NCBI RefSeq assembly: GCF_963360655.1
Contig: NZ_OY725712.1
Coordinates: 558,001 to 622,000, forward strand
Origin: Collinsella aerofaciens
Lineage (GTDB): Bacteria > Actinomycetota > Coriobacteriia > Coriobacteriales > Coriobacteriaceae
Reading direction: 5' to 3'
Length of the DNA stretch: 64,000 nt
Below, one piece after another: positions 1 to 8,841 of this stretch. Every line of letters begins with the position of its first letter. Position 1 is the stretch's first letter. Under the pieces are notes generated by a model, which saw nothing but the letters and a program-made list of their open reading frames with translations, did no database searches and had not been told where the DNA came from. The translations under genes and the position numbers were made by a program.

Positions 1-1
1 T

Positions 2-25
2 CGGGCAATCTATGCCCGCCCTTTT
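2..25 (+). terminator. Short hairpin with T-run, probable terminator of a gene upstream of the window
   Basis: Six-base arms at 2-7 and 13-18 with a five-base loop, followed by TTTT at 22-25. Nothing upstream is visible, so the gene it serves is unknown. Confidence 0.35.
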
Positions 26-81
26 CAACCCATTGACGGAACGCGCGGCCATGCGTTTCGCATTTATGACCAAGGAGCCTC

Positions 82-921
82 ATGGGAGCCGTCCACGTTC
101 GCACGCCTAAGAACTTTGTGCTCGAGGAGCGCCTGGAGCGCTACGCCGATGCGATCGAGACGAACCCCGAGGCTTATGCCGGAGATTGGCGCGAGGCTTG
201 CGCGCCAGCTGGCAGCAAGCCCTTCGAACACCTTCACCTGGATCTTGGCTGTGGCAAGGGAACCTATCTGGTCGAGCGCGCCCACCGCGAGCCCGACACC
301 CTCTTTATCGGCATGGACCAGGAGCCCATCTGCATCGCCTATGCCGCGCAGAAAATCTGCGAACAGGGGCTATCCAACGCACTCGTCCTGCCCCGAGGCG
401 CCGCATCGCTGCCACAGCTGTTTGCCGCAGGCGAGCTCGATGCCATCACCATTATCTTTCCCACGCCGCAGCCCAAGGCCAAGTACGCTAAAAAACGACT
501 CGTCCATGTCGACCATCTGATGCTCTACCGCCCGCTCTTTTCAGCCGGCGCTACCGTCACGCTGCGCACCGATAGCAAGCCGTTGCGCGATTACGCCCTG
601 GGACAGTTTGCCGCGGCCGGCTACGATACGCTTTGGGTAAGCGACGACGTCCGCCGCGACCATCCCGAGCACCCCGAGACCGAATATGAATGCCGCACGC
701 GCGAGATGGGTGCCGCCGTCTATGGCATTTGCGCCACACCCGGCGCGCAGCCCAGCGATGAACAGCTCGCGGCGGGCCGCGCGCAGGAGCAAAGCCTTGC
801 CTGCTACCTGCCCGAAAACCTCGATGCGCTCACCTATGTACCTCTGGGCATGGAAGAGGCCGTCGAGAACTTTAGAAACCGCGCCCGCAAAAGCAAGAAG
901 CGCCTGCCGCAGGAGTCCTAG
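82..921 (+). CDS. TrmB-like tRNA (guanine-N7)-methyltransferase family protein
   Basis: 279 residues. The SAM-binding glycine loop DLGCGKG lies at residues 54-60 after a short N-terminal extension, and a motif FPTPQPK at 126-132 sits where TrmB proteins usually read FPDPWPK; the rest of the family pattern (KKRLVH, then a TEYE-like segment near 198) follows. TrmB methylates G46 of tRNA in the cytoplasm. The start is fixed by AAGGAG at 72-77. Seen: replacement of the Asp and Trp of the FPDPW motif by Thr and Gln, which makes this a divergent member; family assignment is good, exact substrate is inferred. It stands alone, ahead of a 123-bp repeat element. Confidence 0.75.
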   Translation: MGAVHVRTPKNFVLEERLERYADAIETNPEAYAGDWREACAPAGSKPFEHLHLDLGCGKGTYLVERAHREPDTLFIGMDQEPICIAYAAQKICEQGLSNALVLPRGAASLPQLFAAGELDAITIIFPTPQPKAKYAKKRLVHVDHLMLYRPLFSAGATVTLRTDSKPLRDYALGQFAAAGYDTLWVSDDVRRDHPEHPETEYECRTREMGAAVYGICATPGAQPSDEQLAAGRAQEQSLACYLPENLDALTYVPLGMEEAVENFRNRARKSKKRLPQES

Positions 922-986
922 GGGCTTCTGATGGTCGCGGCGTCGGCAAACAAGTGAAAATAGGCGTCAGCGAACGACCCTCAAAC

Positions 987-1109
987 CTAAGTGAGTAGAC
1001 TTTTTTGCAATAGCCAAGCACAACCCGCATAACGAAAACTAAAACCGCAGGTAGAGCTCTTGCGCAAAAGCCATGTGCTCGCGATATTGCAAAAAGTCTA
1101 CTCACTTAG
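987..1109. repeat. 123-bp palindromic element, copy A
   Basis: Begins CTAAGTGAGTAGAC and ends with its reverse complement. The inverted arms extend about 25 bases in this copy (to GCAATA / TATTGC), with one extra T in the left arm. The interior carries AACCGCAGGTAG near 1047-1058, also present in copies B and C. It lies between the TrmB-like gene and the helicase gene. Confidence 0.85.
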
Positions 1110-1231
1110 CTGGCAACTGCACCAAACGGCTGGGCAGAACGCCCATTTCCTGCATTTTCTCGCGCGCTGGCACCCCGCGCCGCTGCTACGCCATAATAGT
1201 TGGCGGACAAACGGCGAGAGAAAGCAACCAC

Positions 1232-3913
1232 ATGGCACAGACCACGACAGATACTTCCGCCAGCACCGTTTCTGGCGCCGGCGCCGCCAGCTCGTTCTCG
1301 GGCGGCACGGGAACCGAAGCCGAATTCGGCTCGCTCGGCGCGCTCTCCCCCACCTGGTGGGAGCCCGAGGATGGTAGCGAGCCCGAACCATGGCTCACGC
1401 CCGATCAGGCCTTCGAACGCTTCTTTGAATGGACAAGCGACCGCGGTATTGAGCTGTGGGACCACCAGGAAGAGGCCCTCATGGATCTAGCCGCCGGTGA
1501 CCATGTCATTTTGGGAACACCGACCGGATCGGGCAAGTCGCTTGTCGCGCTAGGCATGCTCTTTATGGGCATGGCACAGGGCAAGCGCTGTTATTACACG
1601 GCCCCCATCAAGGCTCTGGTCAGCGAAAAGTTTTTCGACCTTGTGCAGGTGCTCGGCCGCGATAACGTCGGCATGATCACCGGCGACACGCATATCAACA
1701 CCAAGGCGCCCGTCATCTGCTGCACGGCAGAAATCCTTGCCAACGATGCACTGCGCGAGGGCGAGGGCGCCGACGTGGGCTGCGTCGCCATGGACGAGTT
1801 CCACTATTTTGCCGACCCCGACCGCGGCTGGGCCTGGCAGGTGCCACTGCTCACCCTGCCTCACACGCAATTCATGCTCATGAGCGCCACGCTCGGCGAT
1901 GTCACTGCCATCGCCGCCTCACTCGAGGAACACACCGGCGCTACCTGCGACTTGGTCGTCGATGCCCCACGCCCCGTGCCGCTGAGCTACGACTACGTGA
2001 CGACCTCCCTCGAGGGCACCGTCGAGCTCGCGATGCGCGGCGGAGAGGCCCCGCTCTATATCGTGCACTTTAGCCAGGATGCCGCCCTTGCGACGGCACA
2101 GTCGCTCGCCAACTTTGGCATTGCCAGCAAGGAGCAGCGCGAGGCCATCAAGGAGGCGGCCAAGGGCACGAGCTTCTCGACGGCCTTCGGCAAGATCCTC
2201 AAGCGTTTGCTTGGCTGCGGCGTCGGCGTGCACCACGCCGGTATGCTGCCGCGTTATCGTCTGCTGGTCGAGCGTTTGGCGCAGCAGGGCCTGCTGCCCG
2301 TCATCTGCGGCACCGATACGCTCGGCGTCGGCATCAACGTACCCATCCACACCGTGGTGCTCACCGCGCTCACCAAGTTCGACGGCTACAAGATGCGTCG
2401 CCTGCGCGCCCGCGAGTTCCATCAGATTGCCGGTCGCGCCGGCCGCTCGGGCTTCGATACCGAGGGCATGGTCATCGCCGAGGCCCCGGAGCACGAGATC
2501 GAGAACGCCAAACTCATGGCCAAGGCGGGCGACGACCCCAAGAAGCTCCGCAAGATTAAAAAGAAGAAGGCCCCCGAGGGCTTTGTCACCTGGAACAAGC
2601 AGACCTTTGAGCGCCTGATCGAGACGCAGCCCGAGACGCTCAAGCCGCGCCTTCGCATCACGCACTCCATGGTGATTAGCGTGGTCGAGCAGGGCGGCGA
2701 TGCCCGAGCCCGCGTACACGACCTCATCGAAACAAGCCTGCAGACCCCTGAGGAAAAGGCAAAGCTCGAGGTTCGTGCCGACGAGATCTTCGCCACGCTC
2801 ATCGATTCCGGCGTCGTCGTTCGCACCGAGGTGCCGCCCGCGCCCGACGCCCCGACTGACGCCGCGCCAGACATCGACTATGCACTGACGGTCGATCTGC
2901 CCGAGGACTTTGCGCTCGACCAGCCGCTCTCGCCGTTTTTGCTTGCCGCGCTGGAGCTGCTCGACCCCGAGAGTGAGACCTATACCATGGATCTGATCTC
3001 GATGGTCGAGGCAACGCTCGAGGACCCCAAGCAGGTATTGCGCGCGCAGGAGCGCGCCGCGCGCGACCGCGCGATGGCCGAAATGAAGGCTGACGGCGTC
3101 GAATATGAGGAACGCCTGGAGCGCATCCAGGATGTCACCTACGAAAAGCCGCTCGAGGACTTGCTCGATGCCGCCTTCGACAAGTACTGCCAAGAAGTAC
3201 CTTGGGCCAACGACTACCAGCTCTCGCCCAAGAGCGTCCTGCGCGACATGCTGGAGAGCGCGAGCGACTTTAAGGGCTATATCCAAAAGCTCGGCATCGC
3301 CCGCTCCGAGGGCATTTTGCTGCGTTACCTGGCAGAGGCCTACCGTTCACTCGACCGCACCGTGCCCATCGAGAAGCGCGACGAGCGCCTGCGCGACATT
3401 ATCTCGTGGCTGGGCTTTGTGGTGCGCTCGGTGGACTCGAGCCTGGTGGATGAGTGGGAGAACGCCGGCAACCCGGCAGCCCTCGATGCTGCGCCGCCGC
3501 AGGGCATCGACGAGGTCGTGGCGGACCGTCGCGGCTGCACGCTATTGGTGCGCAACGCGCTCTTCCGCCGCGTGACCCTTGCCGCCCGCGAGCACGTTCG
3601 CGACCTGGGCGAGCTCGACGACGACTGGGGCATGAGCGAGATCCGCTGGCAAAAAGCACTCGACGCTTACCACGAGCAGCACGAGGAAATCCTCACCGAC
3701 GGAGATGCCCGCAGCGCCGCGATGTTTTCCATTGACGAGTCCGACGAGAAGACCGCGCACGTATGGCACGTGCACCAGATCTTTGCCGACGAGGATGGCG
3801 ACCACGATTTTGGCATCATGGGCGATGTCGATCTGGACGCCACGCAAGACGGCGGCGAGGTCATCTTCAAAAACTACCGCGTCGGCTTTATCGAGGACCT
3901 GCTCGAGGACTAG
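1232..3913 (+). CDS. Ski2/Mtr4-like DExH-box RNA helicase with C-terminal DUF3516-type region
   Basis: 893 residues from the ATG at 1232, chosen because GAGAGAAAG precedes it and the in-frame sequence upstream reads through the 123-bp repeat. Helicase motifs in order: Walker A GTPTGSGKS (95-103), DEFH motif II (188-191), SAT motif III (218-220), VHHAGMLP, a TDTLGVGINVP motif and QIAGRAGRSGFD motif VI. The last ~400 residues match in outline the DUF3516 region of actinobacterial helicases of this type. Family members unwind structured RNA with ATP; a role in RNA turnover is inferred. It ends in a strong shared terminator, converging with the DUF2130 gene. Confidence 0.88.
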   Translation: MAQTTTDTSASTVSGAGAASSFSGGTGTEAEFGSLGALSPTWWEPEDGSEPEPWLTPDQAFERFFEWTSDRGIELWDHQEEALMDLAAGDHVILGTPTGSGKSLVALGMLFMGMAQGKRCYYTAPIKALVSEKFFDLVQVLGRDNVGMITGDTHINTKAPVICCTAEILANDALREGEGADVGCVAMDEFHYFADPDRGWAWQVPLLTLPHTQFMLMSATLGDVTAIAASLEEHTGATCDLVVDAPRPVPLSYDYVTTSLEGTVELAMRGGEAPLYIVHFSQDAALATAQSLANFGIASKEQREAIKEAAKGTSFSTAFGKILKRLLGCGVGVHHAGMLPRYRLLVERLAQQGLLPVICGTDTLGVGINVPIHTVVLTALTKFDGYKMRRLRAREFHQIAGRAGRSGFDTEGMVIAEAPEHEIENAKLMAKAGDDPKKLRKIKKKKAPEGFVTWNKQTFERLIETQPETLKPRLRITHSMVISVVEQGGDARARVHDLIETSLQTPEEKAKLEVRADEIFATLIDSGVVVRTEVPPAPDAPTDAAPDIDYALTVDLPEDFALDQPLSPFLLAALELLDPESETYTMDLISMVEATLEDPKQVLRAQERAARDRAMAEMKADGVEYEERLERIQDVTYEKPLEDLLDAAFDKYCQEVPWANDYQLSPKSVLRDMLESASDFKGYIQKLGIARSEGILLRYLAEAYRSLDRTVPIEKRDERLRDIISWLGFVVRSVDSSLVDEWENAGNPAALDAAPPQGIDEVVADRRGCTLLVRNALFRRVTLAAREHVRDLGELDDDWGMSEIRWQKALDAYHEQHEEILTDGDARSAAMFSIDESDEKTAHVWHVHQIFADEDGDHDFGIMGDVDLDATQDGGEVIFKNYRVGFIEDLLED

Positions 3914-3937
3914 CCGAACATACTGGAACGAAACGAA

Positions 3938-3976
3938 GCGGGGCCGCTGGCAATATAGCCAGCGGCCCCGCTTTTG
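3938..3976. terminator. Bidirectional terminator between convergent genes
   Basis: Perfect 14-bp stem (3938-3951 with 3958-3971), six-base loop, T-run on the plus strand. It lies between the helicase stop and the stop of the DUF2130 gene. Confidence 0.9.
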
Positions 3977-3992
3977 CGCTATACGCTATGCC

Positions 3993-5750
3993 TTACTCGG
4001 CACCCTCGACCTCATACGAATCCGCCTCGGCTGGCTCATCGTTTGTCTCTGTCGCAGCCCCGCGCGCCTCGTCAAACGCGGCCTTCATGGTCTTGTTGCC
4101 CCACGTGAGCTTGCGAATGGTAAGATCGTCCGCCTTCTTGTTGGCTAGGCGCAGATTGTTCTCGGAGGACAGCAACGCCTCCTTGGTTTTCTGCAGGTGG
4201 CTAATCGTCTTATCGATCTCATCGATCGCCGTTTGGAACTTGCGGCTCGCGATCTCGTAGTTGCGGCCGAAATCATTCTTGAACTTTTCCATCTTGGCTT
4301 CGAAGTTCGTGACGTCGATATTCTGCTGCTTGTACTCCGCCAGCTCCTGCTTATAGCGCAGCGAACCCATGGCGGCGTTGCGCAGCAGCGTGATCATGGG
4401 AATGAAGAACTGCGGGCGGATCACGTACATCTTCTCATAGCGGTAACTCACGTCGACTATCCCTGCGTTATAGAGCTCGCTTTCGGGCTCGAGCAGTGTG
4501 CAGAGCACCGCGTACTCACAGCCTTTCTGGCGACGATCGTGATCGAGTTTCTTAAAGAAGTCCTCGTTTTTGTGCTTGGTCGCGGTCTCGTCGTTCTCGT
4601 TTTTCATCTCGAACATAATCGAAATGACCTCGTTACCGCTTGCGTCGCACTCGCGGAAGATAAAGTCGCCCTTGGTGCCCTCGGACGCATCGTTATCCTT
4701 CTCGAAGTACGCGTTAGGAAACGCCGTCATGCGCAGACGGTTGAACTCGGTCTCGCAGTGCTGCTCGAGCGACTCGCCCACCATCTTGGTGGACAGGCGG
4801 ACCTTCATGTCCTTAAGGCGCTCAATCTCTTCGTCCTTGTAGCGAATCAGGTCATCGCTCGCGCGCTTGGCCTGCGCAAGCTCGAGCTCGTGTGCCGCCT
4901 TGACCTGTTCCTCGCGAGAATCGCGCACCGCCAGCTCGCTCGTCAGTTTGGCACGCGCCTCATCGCGCTCTCGCTCCGCCGCGGCGACCGCCTCTGACAG
5001 GTTCATTTTTGCCATCAGTTCCTGCTCGCGCAGCTGGGCACGCAGGCCCTCGGCCTCTTGCTCGGACTGAGCCTTTGCGGCGGAAAACTTCTCTTGCACC
5101 TTCGCGCGATAGTCAGCAAGCGCGCGCTCGGCCTCGCTGCGAGCGGCATCGAGCTCACGCTGCGACTCTGCCGCGGCAGCGGCAAGCGCCATCTCCTGGG
5201 CCTTGTCCGCCGCGGCAAGCCTGGCCTGCAGCTCGGCAATCTGAGCGTCGCGTGCAGCTAAATCGTTTTGAGCAGCGTTGCGCGCCGCCGACTCGGCAAG
5301 CTTTGCTTCGTCATCTTTGCGCCCAAGCTGCGCACGCAGGCTATCAATCTCACGCTGGAGTTCGGCATTCTCTTTTTGAGCATTGGCTCGTGCCTCAACC
5401 GCCGCGCGCTGGCTTGCACTCTCGCGCTCTGCGGCAGCGCCCTCGAGCTTAGCGCGCAGCTCGGCAAGCTCAGCATCGCGCTTGGCAACCTCTTGCGCCA
5501 GTTTCTGATCCGCAGTGTTCTTCTGCTCGACAAGCTGGGCATTGCGCTGAGACTTTGCCTGTTGCAAGGCAGCCGTCGAACGCGAGCGCTCAAGCTCCAG
5601 CGCCTGCTCACCCTCACGCTGGACTGCCTTCACACGCTCATCCAGGTCGCGCGAGAACTCGGCATCGCGCACCTGCTTGACGATATCCGCATAGCCGGAT
5701 GCATCGACCTTAAAAACTTCGCCGCAATGCGGGCACTTGATCTCGTTCAT
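3993..5750 (-). CDS. DUF2130 domain protein with N-terminal zinc motif and long coiled coil
   Basis: 585 residues. A CPHCGEVF motif (Cys6, Cys9) at the N-terminus suggests metal binding. Residues about 30-320 are almost entirely Ala/Glu/Arg/Gln-rich heptad-like sequence typical of a coiled coil. The C-terminal part, from about residue 330 ([19 protein letters not shown]) through GDFIFRE and [16 protein letters not shown], matches the DUF2130 family, whose biochemical role is not established. The start is set by AGGAG just upstream. It is probably a cytoplasmic, single-gene unit read toward the helicase. Confidence 0.85.
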   Translation of the reverse strand: MNEIKCPHCGEVFKVDASGYADIVKQVRDAEFSRDLDERVKAVQREGEQALELERSRSTAALQQAKSQRNAQLVEQKNTADQKLAQEVAKRDAELAELRAKLEGAAAERESASQRAAVEARANAQKENAELQREIDSLRAQLGRKDDEAKLAESAARNAAQNDLAARDAQIAELQARLAAADKAQEMALAAAAAESQRELDAARSEAERALADYRAKVQEKFSAAKAQSEQEAEGLRAQLREQELMAKMNLSEAVAAAERERDEARAKLTSELAVRDSREEQVKAAHELELAQAKRASDDLIRYKDEEIERLKDMKVRLSTKMVGESLEQHCETEFNRLRMTAFPNAYFEKDNDASEGTKGDFIFRECDASGNEVISIMFEMKNENDETATKHKNEDFFKKLDHDRRQKGCEYAVLCTLLEPESELYNAGIVDVSYRYEKMYVIRPQFFIPMITLLRNAAMGSLRYKQELAEYKQQNIDVTNFEAKMEKFKNDFGRNYEIASRKFQTAIDEIDKTISHLQKTKEALLSSENNLRLANKKADDLTIRKLTWGNKTMKAAFDEARGAATETNDEPAEADSYEVEGAE

Positions 5751-5837
5751 AGCAGCTCCTCGATGGACGCAAATATCAACCGGCTACACTCTACCGCGCC
5801 GCGCGGACAAAAAAGGCGCCGCCGCCATAATGGCAAC

Positions 5838-5890
5838 GGCGCCAGAACCACCACAAAGGTGCCTGTCCCCTTTGTGGTGGCTCTGGCGCC
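5838..5890. repeat. CTGTCC-core hairpin, copy a
   Basis: 22-bp arms (5838-5859, 5869-5890) with one mismatch and loop TGCCTGTCC. It directly abuts the TAG stop (5891-5893) of the phosphoesterase gene, so it may also act as that gene's terminator. It shares its core with hairpins at 43677, 49305, 49960, 51215, 54943 and 59827. Confidence 0.85.
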
Positions 5891-6436
5891 CTATAACCCA
5901 AAGAAGCTAAGAATCTGATCGCGGCTTACGGGCTTGTACTCGTTGGCATCGAGACCGACATCGTAGCGAAAGATAGGGCGCTCGCGATCGCGGTTGCGTG
6001 CGTTGGCGCGGTCACCTCTGCTGTGGATATGCCCATGCAGCATAATGGCGCCACGTGCCTTGCCGTTCCAGCTGAGCATGGGGTAGTGGCTCATAACCAG
6101 ACGATGGCCCTTGGCATAGCCGGGAGCAATCTCCAGGTAATCGCGCACGTCTTCCCAAATCCGCGGTACGTCGGAATCTTCCCAGTCGCCGTCATGGTTA
6201 CCGCGGATGAGCGTCACGTTCTGGCATTCGATACGCTCGCGCAGGCGCACCGCCTCCGCCAGGGGCAAACGATAGGTAAAGTCACCCAGAATATAGAGGC
6301 GGTCGTCCGCAGCCACGCACTCATTGATGGCATCGATGACCTTGCGGTTCATCTCCTCGACCGAGCCAAACGGCCGGTCCATGTCGTGCAAGATATTCGT
6401 ATCGCCCAGGTGCAAGTCGGCGGTAAACCACATCAT
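5891..6436 (-). CDS. Calcineurin-like metallophosphoesterase
   Basis: 181 residues starting at the ATG at 6436; the ATG five codons upstream lacks a ribosome binding site, whereas GAGGA sits eight bases before 6436. Metal-binding motifs appear in the canonical order: DLH (residues 7-9), GD in ILGDFTY, GNHD in RGNHDGDW, then SHYP and HGHIHSRGD near the C-terminus. Family members hydrolyse phosphodi- or monoesters with two metal ions; the substrate here cannot be read from sequence. It is a compact single-domain, cytoplasmic protein. The gene ends against hairpin copy a. Confidence 0.85.
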   Translation of the reverse strand: MMWFTADLHLGDTNILHDMDRPFGSVEEMNRKVIDAINECVAADDRLYILGDFTYRLPLAEAVRLRERIECQNVTLIRGNHDGDWEDSDVPRIWEDVRDYLEIAPGYAKGHRLVMSHYPMLSWNGKARGAIMLHGHIHSRGDRANARNRDRERPIFRYDVGLDANEYKPVSRDQILSFFGL

Positions 6437-6565
6437 CGTCTGTGTCCTCATTTCGCAACGTGTTCAACTCGTGCTAAGTATACAGACGCAGCGATGCGGC
6501 GGTTATCCAAAGAGCCCGCCGAACAGTCCGCGGCGGCGCTTGTCTTGCTTTTTCGAAGCGTCACC

Positions 6566-6682
6566 CTAAGTTTTCTTGTCCCGCCGTTTCTTACGGTCCT
6601 GTTCCAGATCATCGTCGTCGAGCAGCAGATCCCACTCAAACGGATCATCCGTCAAATCGAACAGGTCATCGTCGTCAAACAT
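6566..6682 (-). CDS. Small acidic/basic protein, possibly truncated by an amber codon
   Basis: 38 residues beginning MFDDDDLFDLTDD, with GGAGG four bases before the ATG, directly downstream of the HIRAN gene on the same strand. The N-terminal half is Asp-rich and the end is Lys/Arg-rich (RKKRRDKKT). After the TAG at 6568-6566 the same frame stays open for 20 more codons (GDASKKQDKRR, then GLFGGLFG) to a TAA at 6503. The downstream part looks like a natural tail of the same protein, so either the gene has a nonsense mutation or the amber codon is read through. Function unknown. Confidence 0.6.
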   Translation of the reverse strand: MFDDDDLFDLTDDPFEWDLLLDDDDLEQDRKKRRDKKT

Positions 6683-6700
6683 GGCCGCCTCCATTGCCGA

Positions 6701-7027
6701 CTAGCGGGCATCCACCACATAGAGGCCAACGCGCACCTGGTGCCACGGGCTGCGCTCGGGGGCAACCTGTTGCACGCGGGCCTCAAATACGTCCTCGTGG
6801 CCGTAATACATCATCAAGGACAGCGGGCCGACCTCGTTTCCCGGAACGTAGCCAAGTTTGGTCTTGCCATAGTAGATCGCAACTGCCTCGGGGTCATGGG
6901 GATTATCGCGCTCGGCACACAGCGTCAGCTTATCGCCCGCTTTAAGATCGCCCAGGACCAAGGCGCCATCGGCATACTGAAATCCTGCAATGTGAAATGA
7001 CAGAAGAACACGTGAAGGCTCGTACAT
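6701..7027 (-). CDS. Stand-alone HIRAN-domain protein
   Basis: 108 residues, essentially one HIRAN domain: an AGFQYADG segment, LKAGDKLTLCAERDNPHDPEAV, and KLGYVPGNE. HIRAN domains bind DNA ends or 3' single-strand termini when fused to helicases or nucleases; here the domain is alone. The start is supported by AGGAG. The small acidic gene follows 18 bases downstream, suggesting a two-gene unit. A role in recognising damaged DNA is inference from the family only. Confidence 0.8.
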   Translation of the reverse strand: MYEPSRVLLSFHIAGFQYADGALVLGDLKAGDKLTLCAERDNPHDPEAVAIYYGKTKLGYVPGNEVGPLSLMMYYGHEDVFEARVQQVAPERSPWHQVRVGLYVVDAR

Positions 7028-7263
7028 AGCAGCTCCTCTAACGGCCGGATAAACCGGTGTGTAACCTTATTGAGAAGTCTACGGTCCCGCGCGGACACAA
7101 ATACATCCTGTCTGCGTCCTTCAATCGTTTGCCTCAACGCTTGCGCGACAGAACGCTTGCAGATAAGATAGGAACACGGATGGCACCCGTTGCCGCGGGT
7201 CTTGCCAACTCCGATACACGTTTTCATCGTGAGAAGTGGCCGTCTTCGCTTACGCGGGGGCGG

Positions 7264-7347
7264 CTATTTCATTCGGCCGATAAACAGACCGAGTTCGATA
7301 GCCGCAATCAACAACGCCAATAACGAAATAACATCGCTTACGTTCAT
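7264..7347 (-). CDS. 27-residue hydrophobic peptide
   Basis: The peptide begins MNVSDVISLLALLIAAIELG and ends with GRMK: a short polar start, one transmembrane-length hydrophobic stretch (about residues 6-23) and a basic tail. An AAGGG-type ribosome binding site sits about seven bases before the ATG. The architecture resembles small membrane peptides such as type I toxins or holin-like peptides, but no antisense RNA could be demonstrated by eye. It lies in the otherwise empty interval between the HIRAN gene and the aldehyde dehydrogenase gene. Confidence 0.5.
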   Translation of the reverse strand: MNVSDVISLLALLIAAIELGLFIGRMK

Positions 7348-7410
7348 ACCAAATCCCTTCTAAAGGGAGTTGGCCCATCCGTGCTCCATAACAGTAGTCT
7401 AACGCAAAAT

Positions 7411-7444
7411 GCAGGTAATAGGAACACTTGTTCGTATTACCTGC
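7411..7444 (-). terminator. Terminator of the dehydrogenase operon
   Basis: Sixteen-base arms (7411-7426 with 7429-7444) with one mismatch, just after the aldehyde dehydrogenase stop; on the minus strand it is followed by ATTTTG. Confidence 0.75.
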
Positions 7445-7452
7445 GCCCTTTT

Positions 7453-8832
7453 CTAATGCACAAACATGCGCACGAACTTGTGCTTCCAGCTTGCGTAGGG
7501 CGCATACCGAAACGGCACGTCCAGCCAAGTTGCCTTGTTCACGATGCTCTTCTTGTGGCTAAACGTATCGAAGCTCTCGCGTCCATGGTACTGCCCCATA
7601 CCGCTCGCGCCCATGCCGCCAAAGCCCATATGGCTCGTAGCCAAGTGCATGATCGTGTCGTTGACACAGCCGCCGCCAAAGGGCACGTAGCGCACAAAGC
7701 GTTGCTGAACCGAACGGTCCTGGCTAAAGATATACAGGGCCAGCGGCGTCGGACGATCCGTAATAAACGTCTCGGCCTCGTCTAGGCTCTCAAACGTCAG
7801 CACCGGCAAGATGGGACCGAAGATCTCCTCCTGCATCACGGCGTCATCGGGGGTCACGCCGTCTAGGATCGTCGGCTCAATCTTGAGCGACGACTCGCGC
7901 GCCGTGCCTCCCAGCACGACCTTATCGGGATCGATCAGCCCGCGCACACGCGCAAAATGCTTGGCGTTGACGATATGCCCGTAGTCCTCGTTATCGAGCG
8001 GATGCTCGCCAAACATACGGCGGGCCTCTTCCCTGATGAGGTCCAGCAGCTCGTCGTGCACGCGCGCATCGACCAGCAGGTAGTCGGGCGCCACGCAGGT
8101 CTGCCCCACGTTGAGCCATTTACCAAAGGCGATACGCCGCGCCGCAACCTTCAAGTTTGCCGTCGCATCCACGATGCAGGGGCTCTTGCCGCCCAGCTCA
8201 AGCGTCACGGGCGTGAGGTTTTTACTCGCGCGCTCCATGACGAGCTTGCCGACCGGAACGCTACCGGTAAAGAAGATCTTGTCCCAGCACTCATCGAGCA
8301 ACGCTTCGTTCTCGGCGCGCCCGCCCTCGACAACCGTCACCAGGCGCGGATCAAATGCCTCTTCACAGATTTGCTTGAGCACCGCGCTCGATGCCGGAGC
8401 ATAGGCACTCGGCTTGATGACCACGGTATTGCCCGCGGCAAGGGCGCCGGCGAGCGGCTCGAGTGTTAGCAAAAACGGGTAGTTCCACGGAGCCATGATG
8501 AGCGTGACGCCATAGGGCACGGCTTGCGTTTTGCACGCGCTCACGGCGTTGGCAAGGTCACACGGACGCAGGCGCGGACGACTCCATCGAGCCACGTGAG
8601 CGATCTGATGACGAATCTCGGAAAGCGACGTGCCGATCTCGCACATATATGCCTCGTCATGCGACTTTCCCAAATCGGTCTTGAGTGCATGGGCAATATC
8701 GGCCTCGTGCGCCCGTACCGCATCGCGTAAACTCACGAGCGCGCGACGTCGGGCATCAACATCAAACGTAGCGTGCGTTTTAAAGTAAGTGCGCTGATCG
8801 CCGACGATGCGCGCAATTTCCTCGGTGTTCAT
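7453..8832 (-). CDS. NAD(P)-dependent aldehyde dehydrogenase, class 3 type
   Basis: 459 residues, the short length typical of class 3/fatty or coniferyl aldehyde dehydrogenases. Motifs: PWNYPF cofactor region, the FTGS loop, the general-base glutamate in LELGGKSP, and the catalytic cysteine in GQTCVAPD. It oxidises an aldehyde to the acid; the physiological substrate is unknown. AGGAGGG precedes the start. It lies nine bases downstream of the iron alcohol dehydrogenase gene on the same strand, so the pair could interconvert an alcohol, its aldehyde and the acid. A terminator follows. Confidence 0.88.
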   Translation of the reverse strand: MNTEEIARIVGDQRTYFKTHATFDVDARRRALVSLRDAVRAHEADIAHALKTDLGKSHDEAYMCEIGTSLSEIRHQIAHVARWSRPRLRPCDLANAVSACKTQAVPYGVTLIMAPWNYPFLLTLEPLAGALAAGNTVVIKPSAYAPASSAVLKQICEEAFDPRLVTVVEGGRAENEALLDECWDKIFFTGSVPVGKLVMERASKNLTPVTLELGGKSPCIVDATANLKVAARRIAFGKWLNVGQTCVAPDYLLVDARVHDELLDLIREEARRMFGEHPLDNEDYGHIVNAKHFARVRGLIDPDKVVLGGTARESSLKIEPTILDGVTPDDAVMQEEIFGPILPVLTFESLDEAETFITDRPTPLALYIFSQDRSVQQRFVRYVPFGGGCVNDTIMHLATSHMGFGGMGASGMGQYHGRESFDTFSHKKSIVNKATWLDVPFRYAPYASWKHKFVRMFVH

Positions 8833-8841
8833 GGCACCCTC

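Noticed and set aside
1919-3286. 455-codon open frame on the minus strand inside the helicase gene
   Set aside because: It is antisense to conserved helicase motifs and has no ribosome binding site; such long shadows are expected in GC-rich DNA.
6925-7227. 100-codon frame overlapping the HIRAN gene on the same strand
   Set aside because: Out of frame with the HIRAN gene, no domain, and its start lacks a binding site.
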